Of a stretch of DNA of 64,000 nucleotides, positions 26,922 through 36,026 are shown piece after piece. A program made the position numbers and the translations under genes. The notes beneath the pieces are model-generated. The model saw only the letters and a program-made list of their open reading frames with translations. It was not told where the DNA came from and did no database searches. The DNA is from JBBQVS01 sp038211295 (GTDB taxonomy: Bacteria; Chloroflexota; Ktedonobacteria; Ktedonobacterales; Ktedonobacteraceae), in contig JBBQVS010000006.1 in NCBI GenBank assembly GCA_038211295.1, positions 1 through 64,000 of the forward strand. The letters run 5' to 3'. The stretch's first letter is position 1. Each line of letters starts with the position of its first letter.

Positions 26922-29760
26922 AGTTTCCTCCGCGCTGGCTCAGTGGTAAACGGGTCGCGTCTGCCGTGATTTTTTCCTGCTCCGCGATATACCAGTCCCA
27001 GAAACCAGTAGCTGGACTTGAACGGTCAGGACGCGAAATGACCCCAACCTTGATTGATGTGTCGATAGAAGTGGTAAGGTATGGAGCGATGTACTGCCAT
27101 GCTCCCATATTGTGTGGCTCTTCTTGCACCCACATGACTTCGCGTGCGTTTGGATATTGGGCAAGCACCTTCTTCAACGCTTGTTCAGGGAAGGGATACA
27201 GCAGTTCCACGCGCACAATCGCGATATTCTCAACAGTTGTTCTATTTTCGTGTGAGAGGAGATCAATCGCGATCTTGCCAGTACACAGCACGACACGACG
27301 GATACGCTCTGCGTTCACACGTGCTTTCACATCGTCGAGCACAGCTTGAAACGTACCTTCCGTCAAATCTTCAAGACGTGACGACGAGAGGGGATGGCGC
27401 AACAAACTCTTTGGTGTCATAACAATAAGCGGACGTGGATGCTGCCGCAGATTGAACGCCTGTCGGCGGAGTAGGTGGTAGTATTGGGCAGCAGTCGAGC
27501 AGTTGGCAACTTGTATATTATCTTCGGCAGCCAGTTGCAGGTAGCGCTCTAGGCGTGCGCTTGAATGTTCTGGCCCTTGCCCTTCGTAGCCATGTGGTAA
27601 CAAAAGCACCAGCGATGATTGTTGCTTCCACTTGGCGCGTCCAGACACAATAAACTGGTCGATAATCACCTGTGAGACATTGGCGAAATCGCCAAACTGT
27701 GCCTCCCATAGGACAAGAGCATCGGGCGCGTGAACACTATAGCCATACTCGAAGCCCATCACCGCCGACTCGCTGAGCGGACTGTTATAGATTGAGAATG
27801 ATGCCTTTGCTTCTGCCAGATGTTGCAACGGAATGTATAGCTTGTCGTCGTCTTGCCCGTGTAACACCGCGTGGCGATGGCTAAATGTGCCGCGCTCGGA
27901 GTCTTGACCCGTGAGACGGATAGACGTGCCGTCGGCAAGAATCGAGGCGAAGGCAAGAGCTTCAGCCTGTCCCCAATCAATTCCGCCCTCTGGCCCCAGC
28001 GCGTTGGCGCGTCGTTGAAGAGTACGCGCCAACTTCGTGTTTGGCGTAAAGCCATTGGGCCAGGCAAGCAATTCCTCATTGAAGCGCGTAAGCGTGGGTG
28101 CAGACACGTTGGGAGCACTACCCGCCTCTTCGCTCTGTCCGTTGGAGCCTTTTTTCTTTGTCGGGTTCGTCTCGTGTATCCCCGCGTCGGCTTCACGCTT
28201 TGCCTGTTCAAGCACAACAAAGGCATCGTTTACCATCGTCTCCGCCTCTTCTTGCGGCAACAATCCCTCTTGCTCTAAACGCTGCGCGTACAGTGCTCGC
28301 ACTGTTGGGTGAGAACGAACAAGATCGTACATTTTCGGTTGGGTGAATGCTGGCTCATCGCCTTCGTTGTGGCCCCACCGTCGATAGCCAACCAGATCAA
28401 CAAGCACATCTTTATGAAAGCGGTCACGATACGCATGTGCAATACGAACCGAGGTCAAACACGCGTAGGGGTCGTCAGCGTTTGCGTGAATAATTGGCAA
28501 CTCGAACCCTTTTGCCAGATCGCTCGCGAAATGCGTTGAGCGGCTATCCTCTGGATTGGTGGTGAAGCCAAGCTGATTGTTCGCGATAATGTGGATAGTG
28601 CCGCCAACCCAATACCCGCGCAGACGCCATAGGTTCAGCGTCTCCGCTACAATTCCTTCACCAGGAAAAGCAGCGTCGCCGTGAATGACAATTGGAAGCG
28701 TGTGGTCTACATCCAGCTTTGGCGAGCCAGCCGCCGAGCGTGTCTCCTGTGCGGCTCGTGCCATACCGTCAATCACTGGATTCACAAACTCCAGGTGACT
28801 CGGATTTGGCGCAAGCACAATTTTTAGTGCCACATGTGAGGCATCTTGCCCCAACACATGCTCTGCGCCAAGATGGTATTTCACATCGCCTGTCCAGCCA
28901 AAGCCGAACGTGTCGGTAAGTGGTACGCCCTCCTCGCGCTTCGCATGACTGAACTCCGTCAAGATCGCCCCATAAGACTTCCCTAAAATGTGTGCCAACA
29001 CGTTCAAGCGGCCCCGATGCGCCATCCCGACAATGACCTCGCGTGTCTCCGAGTCAATCGCGCCGTGAATAATTTCATCAAGCATTGGAATCAGTGTATC
29101 AGTTCCCTCTATCGAAAAGCGTTTTTGCCCGACGAATGTTTGATGCAAATAGCGTTCAAACACCTCAACCTGTGTCAGACGTACAAGCAATTTCCGTGCT
29201 TCCACCGCCCCCAGCGTTGAATGATAGAGGCGCAGACCAACGGCATCGCGCAACCAGCGTCGTTCTTCCGCGCTCTTTACCTGATCGAATTCATAGCTAA
29301 TCGTCCCTGAATACATAGAGCGCAACGCATTGACTGCTTCGAGCGCGTTCGACGCATTCTCTGCCGCGTGTCCGCCAACCACACTTGGTGGCAACTGCAC
29401 GAGGTCTTCATTGCTCAAGCCATGTGTCTCTGGCAAAAGGGCCGGGTCGCCCAGTGGCTCTCTCCCAAGCGGGTCTAGTTGTGCGCCCAGGTGTCCACGT
29501 TCACGAATAGAGTGCGCGAGGGCAGACGCGGCGACAATATGTGAAACCCCAGGCAACGTCGCCTCTCCGACAGTAACTGCGTAGTTCGCTGGTTGTGCAG
29601 CCACGTAGCTTTCTTGCGCCGCCTCTACAGGGGCCGAAGCCCATGTGTCGAAGACCGCCCGTGTCGCAGCATCAACCAACGCGGGGTCTTGTGCGTATTG
29701 CTCATACAGTTCAAGCACATACCCCGCATTCGGGCCATAAAAGGTTTCAAGGTCGTTCAT
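26911..29760 (-). CDS. sucA: 2-oxoglutarate dehydrogenase E1 component
   Basis: Thiamine-diphosphate-dependent decarboxylase of 2-oxoglutarate (EC 1.2.4.2), 949 aa, full length for the family. Visible: N-terminal 'FYGPNAGYVLELYEQ', substrate-side 'GMAHRGRLNVLAHILG', the ThDP-binding stretch 'HGDAAFPGEGIVAETLNL' with 'ANNQLGFTTNPEDSRST', and the transketolase-type 'AQFGDFANVSQVIIDQFI'. The start at 29760 follows AAAGGA; 12 codons upstream are open. It is followed by sucB with an 11-nt overlap and lies 129 nt downstream of the acuC-acuA fusion gene on the same strand. Confidence 0.95.
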   Translation of the reverse strand: MNDLETFYGPNAGYVLELYEQYAQDPALVDAATRAVFDTWASAPVEAAQESYVAAQPANYAVTVGEATLPGVSHIVAASALAHSIRERGHLGAQLDPLGREPLGDPALLPETHGLSNEDLVQLPPSVVGGHAAENASNALEAVNALRSMYSGTISYEFDQVKSAEERRWLRDAVGLRLYHSTLGAVEARKLLVRLTQVEVFERYLHQTFVGQKRFSIEGTDTLIPMLDEIIHGAIDSETREVIVGMAHRGRLNVLAHILGKSYGAILTEFSHAKREEGVPLTDTFGFGWTGDVKYHLGAEHVLGQDASHVALKIVLAPNPSHLEFVNPVIDGMARAAQETRSAAGSPKLDVDHTLPIVIHGDAAFPGEGIVAETLNLWRLRGYWVGGTIHIIANNQLGFTTNPEDSRSTHFASDLAKGFELPIIHANADDPYACLTSVRIAHAYRDRFHKDVLVDLVGYRRWGHNEGDEPAFTQPKMYDLVRSHPTVRALYAQRLEQEGLLPQEEAETMVNDAFVVLEQAKREADAGIHETNPTKKKGSNGQSEEAGSAPNVSAPTLTRFNEELLAWPNGFTPNTKLARTLQRRANALGPEGGIDWGQAEALAFASILADGTSIRLTGQDSERGTFSHRHAVLHGQDDDKLYIPLQHLAEAKASFSIYNSPLSESAVMGFEYGYSVHAPDALVLWEAQFGDFANVSQVIIDQFIVSGRAKWKQQSSLVLLLPHGYEGQGPEHSSARLERYLQLAAEDNIQVANCSTAAQYYHLLRRQAFNLRQHPRPLIVMTPKSLLRHPLSSSRLEDLTEGTFQAVLDDVKARVNAERIRRVVLCTGKIAIDLLSHENRTTVENIAIVRVELLYPFPEQALKKVLAQYPNAREVMWVQEEPHNMGAWQYIAPYLTTSIDTSIKVGVISRPDRSSPATGFWDWYIAEQEKITADATRLPLSQRGGNYVR

Positions 29761-29889
29761 CAAAACATTCCTTTGGTTATAAAGCTTCTCTTCCACTATA
29801 CACCACTATTATAATAGTTTTTGTCTTCTTGCGATACCCTTTTACCCCAAATAACTCATGCAGCAGCAAAGAACGCTGAGTTTTGTCCG

Positions 29890-31890
29890 TTACAGGCCAG
29901 AGATGTTTGATGAGGTCAGTACTCGACTAAGAAATTGGCTTACCAGGCGTTTGTCAACGCGATTGCCGATACGGGCGAGAAAAACGTTTGCGGGTTCCAT
30001 ACTCACGTTTGGCTCAGTTGTTGGATACTCGGTAAAGCCCTGTGACCCAAAGAGTCGCGTAATCAGTTCGCGATAGCGATAGACAGAGATGTGCAGCCCT
30101 TCGGCGTCCCAGTGCCAGTAGAGGCCCATAGCGAAAAAAATCATGTCCTCCAACGCGTCCAGTTCAAGCGCGAAGTTCAAGAGTTGACGCGCGACCCCCA
30201 AGCCACGCCAGCGTGAACTTACCTGAATAGCCACCTCATACACATTCTCTATACCTTCCCACCAATCGTCGGCGGGGGCGATAGTCACTTCACCAATAAT
30301 CTCGCCAGTCGGAGTGTGGGCCAGAGCCAACGCGCAATCGGGGCTTCTCGCGATGTCAAGTAAGAGCTGATGTTCACGCTCTGGAATACGCGCGAACGCT
30401 CGTAGCCCTGAGTCAGCTTTTAGTCGCTCTACCAGTGAGGGCGGACAGAAGTCGCGCAACAGCACAATGCCTTTTGGAGTATCTAGAACCTTGCTTCGTG
30501 AAGGGGTACTCATCCGATTCATGTGCAACAGATCAAAGAGACCAGATAGAGGAGAGCGTTGCCGTTGCGCTGGAAACGCATGACGGACGGGATAGGGAAT
30601 AAGCAGATGACGCACAAGAGCTACAGTGTGACTGTTCGTATTGCTAATTGACCAGCGACGCGGTTGGGCGGGAAAATCCTCTGCTTTGTCCTTGAAGTGT
30701 GTTGGAAAAACTATCGACTCGTGCGCCTTACCCATCACCTGTTGCGCCTCTGCTTCTTGCGCTTGTACCGCGAGCCAGCGTGGTTGCCAGCGTGCAACCC
30801 ATGCTTCCGGTAGGTGTTCTGGTAGCGTCTGCTCTGACATTTCCGCCCATAGCATACTCCAGACGCGCGGAACAACGCGATACAGATCATATCCACCGCC
30901 GCCAACAGCAACCCAACGTCCCGCGCAATACGTATGCGCCAACTGATGCGTCGTTTTCATCTGTCTGGTGATACTCCGCGTTGTCAGGTGCAGATGCGTC
31001 AAGGGGTCCCAGGCGTGCGTATCGCAGCCGTGTTGACTGAGAATCACATCGGGCGCGAACGAGGTAATGAGTGGAGATAACAACGACTCCATCGCGTCTA
31101 TATAGGAGTCATCTTCTGTAAACGGCTCAAGCGGGATATTCACCGAGTAGCCACGCCCGACACCGTTGCCCATCTCCAACACATCGCCTGTTCCTGGAAA
31201 GAGGTAGCGGCCCGTTTCATGAAAAGAAATAGTCATAACGCGTGGGTCGTCGTAAAATGAGCGTTGCACACCATCGCCATGATGCGCGTCGAAGTCGATA
31301 TACAGCACCTTTGCTTCGCTTGCTTGCAACACATGCGCGATTGCGATGGACGCATCATTGTACACGCAAAAACCAGAAGCACGCTCGGCCCATGCATGAT
31401 GAAGGCCGCCAGAAGGGTGAAAGACGTGTAGTGGTCGCTCCTCCTCTGTCGCAAATGTCCCACCTTCTGGAAGCCCCATTACCGCGCTGAGCGCGACCAG
31501 TGTTCCACCCGCGATATTCGCTGTCACGTCATGCATTCCCGACAAGACGGGCGTATCGCCATCGCCGAACCCATGCTTGAGCGCAAGGCCGGCTCGCTCA
31601 TCACGCTCTTCTTTGCTCATCTCTGGTTCTTCTGGCAAGCTTAGACGCTGTACCGCTTGCACATACTCAGACGTATGCACAAGTTGCAACTCTTCCAGCG
31701 TTGCGGAACGAAACGGCAGGCGCGTCTGCTTATTTTCATACTGCCAGAGGTCTATTTCTTTTAGCAGATCGACTAGTGCTTCGATACGGCTTGGTTGCAG
31801 AGGATGATCGGGACCAAAGTTGTAGTGCAGTTCCGTTGGCTCAAACATCAGTCGCGCTCTACTGGGTAAAGTGAGTTTTATATTAGCCAT
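29890..31890 (-). CDS. acuC-acuA: Fused AcuC deacetylase - AcuA acetyltransferase
   Basis: 666-aa fusion of two enzymes with opposite activities. Residues ~10-390 are an AcuC-type, HDAC-superfamily deacetylase: 'HHAWAERASGFCVYND', zinc ligands in 'DFDAHHGDGVQ', 'HGCDTHAWDPLTHL' and 'GGGGYD'. After a linker of ~90 residues, the last ~190 form a GNAT domain with AcuA hallmarks: 'SSRWRGLGVARQLLNFAL' (acetyl-CoA loop), 'LYWHWDAEGL' and 'EPANVFLARIG'. In Bacillus, AcuA acetylates and AcuC deacetylates acetyl-CoA synthetase; there they are separate proteins. The ATG at 31890 overlaps acuB by 8 nt and follows GGAGAAG. The target here is inferred, not shown. Confidence 0.88.
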   Translation of the reverse strand: MANIKLTLPSRARLMFEPTELHYNFGPDHPLQPSRIEALVDLLKEIDLWQYENKQTRLPFRSATLEELQLVHTSEYVQAVQRLSLPEEPEMSKEERDERAGLALKHGFGDGDTPVLSGMHDVTANIAGGTLVALSAVMGLPEGGTFATEEERPLHVFHPSGGLHHAWAERASGFCVYNDASIAIAHVLQASEAKVLYIDFDAHHGDGVQRSFYDDPRVMTISFHETGRYLFPGTGDVLEMGNGVGRGYSVNIPLEPFTEDDSYIDAMESLLSPLITSFAPDVILSQHGCDTHAWDPLTHLHLTTRSITRQMKTTHQLAHTYCAGRWVAVGGGGYDLYRVVPRVWSMLWAEMSEQTLPEHLPEAWVARWQPRWLAVQAQEAEAQQVMGKAHESIVFPTHFKDKAEDFPAQPRRWSISNTNSHTVALVRHLLIPYPVRHAFPAQRQRSPLSGLFDLLHMNRMSTPSRSKVLDTPKGIVLLRDFCPPSLVERLKADSGLRAFARIPEREHQLLLDIARSPDCALALAHTPTGEIIGEVTIAPADDWWEGIENVYEVAIQVSSRWRGLGVARQLLNFALELDALEDMIFFAMGLYWHWDAEGLHISVYRYRELITRLFGSQGFTEYPTTEPNVSMEPANVFLARIGNRVDKRLVSQFLSRVLTSSNISGL

Positions 31891-32623
31891 GAGCTTCTCC
31901 ATCAATCGGGGGAGTCACGAGGGAATAATGAATACCCGCTTCTTGTAAACGAATAAGTAACGCAGTCGGGTTGATTGTGCCAATACGCAAGGTCGCGGTA
32001 AGCGGGACTGTGCTTGTTAGTGGTGCCGCGATGATACTACGCACCTGTACATGTAGCTCTGCCGCGATGCGTAACGTCTCGGCAAGCGGCGCAGTCGCGC
32101 CAAGCGGAAGAGTAACATCTAGCTGCATCCCCGGCTCGAATGCTCCCATCGAGCGGGCAAGGGCCAGCAACAGGTCACTACGCGTCAAAAGGCCAACCAG
32201 GAGCGTCTGCGTGTCCTGGTCTACTTTGCGATACTCGACAACCGGAAGGTAATTCAAGCCGCGGTCTACAAGAATTTGGGCCGCCGCCGCCACTGACGTG
32301 ATTGGCGTCACGCGAACAATCGCGCGATGCATGACCTCAACAACGTGTCGCTCCTGCCAGGCGCGGGTATCGCTAGTTGTGCCTTGACGCGAGAGCGCGA
32401 GTACGAGATCAATGTCCTGTGAGGTCAACATTCCTTCAAAAATGTGTACCGTCGCACGCGCCTGATACTCTTTATGCTCTGGTGCTGCAACCGGAATGGT
32501 TCGAGTTACTGGTAATTGATGTATCTGATGCTGACGTAGCAAGTTTGTCGCATGGCTCAATGTATCGTCAGGCGCAACCGTCGTAAGCCTAGTTGTCATA
32601 ATATCGCGTACAATCATGGACAC
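31883..32623 (-). CDS. acuB: AcuB-like protein with CBS pair and ACT domain
   Basis: 246-aa regulatory protein with two CBS motifs (starting 'VRDIMTTRLTTVAPDDTL' and 'VVEVMHRAIVRVTPITSV') and a C-terminal ACT-like domain (about 165-240). The first CBS motif carries an insert around 'TIPVAAPEHKEYQARA'. In Bacillus acuB lies between acuA and acuC and is needed for acetoin/acetate use; its biochemical role is not settled. CBS pairs usually bind adenine nucleotides, which would couple acetylation to energy state. It is translationally coupled to the fusion gene downstream through an 8-nt overlap. Confidence 0.85.
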   Translation of the reverse strand: MSMIVRDIMTTRLTTVAPDDTLSHATNLLRQHQIHQLPVTRTIPVAAPEHKEYQARATVHIFEGMLTSQDIDLVLALSRQGTTSDTRAWQERHVVEVMHRAIVRVTPITSVAAAAQILVDRGLNYLPVVEYRKVDQDTQTLLVGLLTRSDLLLALARSMGAFEPGMQLDVTLPLGATAPLAETLRIAAELHVQVRSIIAAPLTSTVPLTATLRIGTINPTALLIRLQEAGIHYSLVTPPIDGEAHG

Positions 32624-32635
32624 TCACCTTCGGTT

Positions 32636-32664
32636 AGAGAAATGCAGTTGTACATCATTTCTCT
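32636..32664. promoter_or_regulatory. Inverted repeat in the acuB leader
   Basis: AGAGAAATG (32636-32644) and CATTTCTCT (32656-32664) are perfect 9-bp arms around an 11-nt spacer, 13 bp upstream of the acuB start. A minus-strand TATGAT box at about 32703-32708 could be the -10. The repeat could be an operator or an mRNA hairpin. Confidence 0.4.
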
Positions 32665-32772
32665 TACAGGGGACGTACCGCAAAACGTAGGAATACATTC
32701 TCTATCATAGCATAGCACAGGAACTTCGCCACTCACGCTTTGGAGCCGACCATGAAATGTAACAAGAGTAGT

Positions 32773-33189
32773 TTAGTGACCTATGATAAAGATTTGTACG
32801 ATGTAGTAAAGCGATGCGAGCGCGATAAAGATACTATAGCTTCCCGCGATAATGCGTGAAATGCGAAAGGTGCCAGCAGAGACGCGGGGTTGGAAGCTGC
32901 GACGGGCCAGGCGAGCGGCAACCAAGATAATACCCAGCAGCAGAATGACGCCAAGCACACGAAACACAATAGCTAAAACTCCTGTAAAAAGCGCGAGTGG
33001 AATGATAATACCACCAAAAGCAAGAAGCGCCCCCAAAATGTCCATTGCGGCTATCCCCATAAATAGCCCTTCATCATACTGACGATGAAGAAGCATTGGC
33101 GTGACACGCAGGAGTATAACAACTCCTGCGGCGTAAGCGACAAAACTAATAAAAACCCAGAGGGCATACTGCATGATTGTTAACCCCAT
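32773..33189 (-). CDS. Small four-helix membrane protein
   Basis: Unrecognised 138-aa protein with four hydrophobic helices (about 8-28, 42-62, 65-90 and 112-135) and few polar residues apart from a basic loop ('RLARRSFQPR'). The first ATG (33189) overlaps the end of the upstream lipoprotein gene by 10 nt; the internal ATG at 33174 ('MQYALW') is an alternative start. The overlap suggests it is made together with the lipoprotein. Function unknown. Confidence 0.65.
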   Translation of the reverse strand: MGLTIMQYALWVFISFVAYAAGVVILLRVTPMLLHRQYDEGLFMGIAAMDILGALLAFGGIIIPLALFTGVLAIVFRVLGVILLLGIILVAARLARRSFQPRVSAGTFRISRIIAGSYSIFIALASLYYIVQIFIIGH

Positions 33190-34514
33190 GTAAAATTGTG
33201 AGCATCAGCTAAAAGCGTCCGCCCATGTATATCTCCCGCTAAAAACACGTAGATATCGGAAGTCGTTGTTGTATCTGTTGCATCAGCACTTTGTAAAACG
33301 AACGCGGTGCTATCACCACGCCATGCAGCTTGACCTACCAGGTTTGGCGCATACTGTTGTAGTGCTGTTGGATTGGCAAGTGACGCTGTGTATGGGCCAC
33401 TTTGAGCAGTCATATGATACGCAGTCGCGACCACCTTCTGGCTATCAGGCCCCCAGAGCAAGCTGACATCCTGACTTAAAAGAGTTGCTGGCATCTGAGC
33501 AAAAAGTCCGGTTGTCGAGGTATCGTTCAAGTTCAGAGTCTGCACTGTTCCAATGGCTTGATCGACCCCATTCGCGGTTATCATCTGTGCGACCAGTTGC
33601 TGACCATCAGGCGCGACATCCCATCCCGGCTTGACAAATGGGCCACTCTGCGGTGTCGCACACCAGGGTTCACTTCCCATCTGCAAAAGCTGTTTGCTCT
33701 GCGTCTCAGGATGCGCTAAAGAGTGACTATACAGGATAATCTGACTTTGTTGCTCAAAAGGGTGTGTAACAACCTGATAAAAAAGCTGTCCACTACTATA
33801 ACGCAGTGAGAGCAACAAAGGCACATCTTTTTGTGGATTGAACAATGTCGCGGCGTTCAACGCGCTAATCGAAAGGACTCTCGACAGCGTTTGGGCGTTC
33901 AGGTCGAAGCGATACAACCCCGTACCGTCTTTTCCCGGACCACTATTATACCATGCCAACAGGTGCGTAGTATCCTCCCAGAATGTATATTGCCAGGAGT
34001 CCAGGCGTGGCGTTCCACTCATTGCCACATTGCTAGCTACAGTCGGAAGCGCGACCTGCGTAAACTTCTGCGTGTTTGTATTCAATATGTAGAGTGCTCC
34101 ATTCGCTCCATAATCGGGAGCAGGACACCCACCACCACCGACGCCGGACGGAGCGGCCGTTGTAATAAGGGCAATGTGTGCGTCGTCGGACGACCAGAGC
34201 GGTTGATGCCAGAACACTGTCGGCACAGTATGATAATCAAAATTCGTCATTTGCACAGGCTTCGCGTTGTGAAGTGCAACCCACAGTTGATCCTTTCGCA
34301 CAAAAGCATATGCAGAGCCAAGTGTTCCTGTCGGTGCAACTCCCGCTTTCTGCGCCGACGAGGTGGCAGTTGCAAGCACGGCTGGCGTTCCACTTCCGTG
34401 ATCGGGCGTCCCACTGGGAATGGTTCCCACCTTTGTGGTGCTACATGCAGTGAAAAACAGGAGAAGAAATAGCAGGAGTGGAAATGCTGCTATTCGCGTA
34501 ACTTTTTTAGGCAT
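33180..34514 (-). CDS. Lipoprotein with beta-propeller-like sequence
   Basis: 444-aa exported lipoprotein. The signal peptide has the lipobox 'FFTAC' with the lipidated Cys near residue 24, followed by a Gly/Ser/Thr-rich tether. The mature part contains repeated blades of the type 'HQPLWSSDDAHIALITT' and 'VSLLWGPDSQKVVATAYH', like the TolB/WD40-type propellers that read 'W(S/G)PDG..(I/V)A'. No catalytic residue is recognised. It probably binds a ligand or partner at the cell surface. It overlaps the small membrane protein gene by 10 nt. Confidence 0.75.
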   Translation of the reverse strand: MPKKVTRIAAFPLLLFLLLFFTACSTTKVGTIPSGTPDHGSGTPAVLATATSSAQKAGVAPTGTLGSAYAFVRKDQLWVALHNAKPVQMTNFDYHTVPTVFWHQPLWSSDDAHIALITTAAPSGVGGGGCPAPDYGANGALYILNTNTQKFTQVALPTVASNVAMSGTPRLDSWQYTFWEDTTHLLAWYNSGPGKDGTGLYRFDLNAQTLSRVLSISALNAATLFNPQKDVPLLLSLRYSSGQLFYQVVTHPFEQQSQIILYSHSLAHPETQSKQLLQMGSEPWCATPQSGPFVKPGWDVAPDGQQLVAQMITANGVDQAIGTVQTLNLNDTSTTGLFAQMPATLLSQDVSLLWGPDSQKVVATAYHMTAQSGPYTASLANPTALQQYAPNLVGQAAWRGDSTAFVLQSADATDTTTTSDIYVFLAGDIHGRTLLADAHNFTWG

Positions 34515-34687
34515 AAAAGGTTTCCTTTCAGCTATATATGACGAGCCATTTTAGGTAGGAGACATAAGGAAGCGAGCAAATGAACAGACATTATAGCAAC
34601 ACGGTATTACACAATCCATTATGTATCAACGCATCTCAGCTTTAGAGCTGTGGGAGAATAGGTAATTTAGGTTATCATTCTATACAT

Positions 34688-34716
34688 TTGACAGAAGTTG
34701 ACCAGTCCTTTATGAT
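34688..34716 (+). promoter_or_regulatory. Consensus promoter of the methyltransferase gene
   Basis: A perfect TTGACA (34688-34693), 17-nt spacer and TATGAT (34711-34716) put the transcription start near 34723, leaving a 50-nt leader before the ATG at 34773. Confidence 0.75.
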
Positions 34717-34772
34717 GAGGCCGGTGAAGCGTTCTATTCCTCCTTTAGATTTGCGAGTAAGAGGTACGATAC

Positions 34773-35786
34773 ATGGCTGAACTCACGTGGAAGGGAAAGC
34801 ATCTTCTTACTGCTAGCTCCCCTATAGTACCCGCCTCTCTACAAACTCAGGAGTGGTATTGTGTGCCACAGAGCAAGGAATACATATCCAGTCCACTTTT
34901 GTCTACCCCACTGTGGTGTAACCGTCTTATTCTTGGCGATAAAAGCACTGTTCTCCCCGCACTGTTAAGCGAGTTCACCGCAAAGATCGACCTGATTTAC
35001 ATTGACCCCCCGTTCATGACGGGCCGTATCTTTACCAACGGCTCCCAGATAGCCTATCGGGACACCTGGGGCAACGATCTTGACGTTTATCTTCAATGGC
35101 TATACAAAACATTTGACGTATTGTTCACATTGCTTGCGCCGCATGGCAGTATGTATGTGCATCTCGATTGGCGCACAACTCACTATGCCAAGTTACTCCT
35201 CGACGAGGTGTTCCAGTCCTCGCAGGCCAAAGGGGGTGGTTTCAGAAATGAGATCATCTGGCACTATCAATCGGGCGGACGCTCACTAAAGCGATACGCC
35301 CGCAAGCACGATACGATTCTTCTGTATGTCAAGTCGGCAAAGGCGTGCTTTCATAGCGAGAGAATTAGCGAACGGCGCGGAGGGCAGAAACGCAACAACA
35401 TGCGGAAAGAGGTAGGAGTCAATGGACATATTTCCTGGACGATTCGTTCCGGTGGACGCCTCTATACGTATGATGAAAATTCATTGATGACGCCGAGCGA
35501 TGTATGGAATGACATTCATCATCTGCACCAGCGCGACCCCGAACGTACAGGGTATGCGACACAAAAGCCTGAGGCGTTGCTTGAACGTATCATTGCCGCT
35601 TCTTCAGAGGAGCAAGACATTGTACTCGACTGTTTTTGTGGTAGTGGTGTAACGCCGCTCGTCGCAGAAAAGCTTAAACGGCACTGGATTGCGTGTGATG
35701 AAGGTGAGGCCGCGATTGCCACAACCCGTACACGCTTACTTGCACACAAGCATATCCGTCCCTTTGTACTTCAAAAGGGTGTGTGA
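34773..35786 (+). CDS. Orphan DNA methyltransferase (N6-adenine or N4-cytosine, beta class)
   Basis: 337-aa SAM-dependent methyltransferase of the type modifying exocyclic amino groups of DNA. Catalytic motif IV 'IDPPF' (about 75) precedes the SAM-binding motif I 'LDCFCGSGVT' (about 290), the order of beta-class enzymes such as Mod of type III systems. The region between, with many Arg/Lys, is the probable target-recognition part. No restriction endonuclease or helicase lies nearby, so it is an orphan enzyme or a stray Mod. Its strong promoter and isolation suggest an independent role. Target sequence unknown. Confidence 0.82.
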   Translation: MAELTWKGKHLLTASSPIVPASLQTQEWYCVPQSKEYISSPLLSTPLWCNRLILGDKSTVLPALLSEFTAKIDLIYIDPPFMTGRIFTNGSQIAYRDTWGNDLDVYLQWLYKTFDVLFTLLAPHGSMYVHLDWRTTHYAKLLLDEVFQSSQAKGGGFRNEIIWHYQSGGRSLKRYARKHDTILLYVKSAKACFHSERISERRGGQKRNNMRKEVGVNGHISWTIRSGGRLYTYDENSLMTPSDVWNDIHHLHQRDPERTGYATQKPEALLERIIAASSEEQDIVLDCFCGSGVTPLVAEKLKRHWIACDEGEAAIATTRTRLLAHKHIRPFVLQKGV

Positions 35787-36026
35787 CGCAGTTCACAGAC
35801 AAAGATGATTCCGTAAGCTACACTTCCTTTGCGCTAAAACAAATTTCCCTTCATGTATTATACTTGTATCTAACGATTTCTTTTTGGTTCGCTAGAAAGC
35901 GTATCTTTAAAAATTATGTATGTACAACACGCAACACGCCTACAGGCGTCTCTGAAAAGCGGTAAACGAGCGCATGACCTAGCAGTTATACTCAGTTTTT
36001 TGTGCTTTGTTTCCTGCTTAGACAAG

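Noticed and set aside
27759..28226. 155-codon minus-strand and similar plus-strand frames within sucA
   Set aside because: They are out-of-frame shadows of a gene with complete family motifs.
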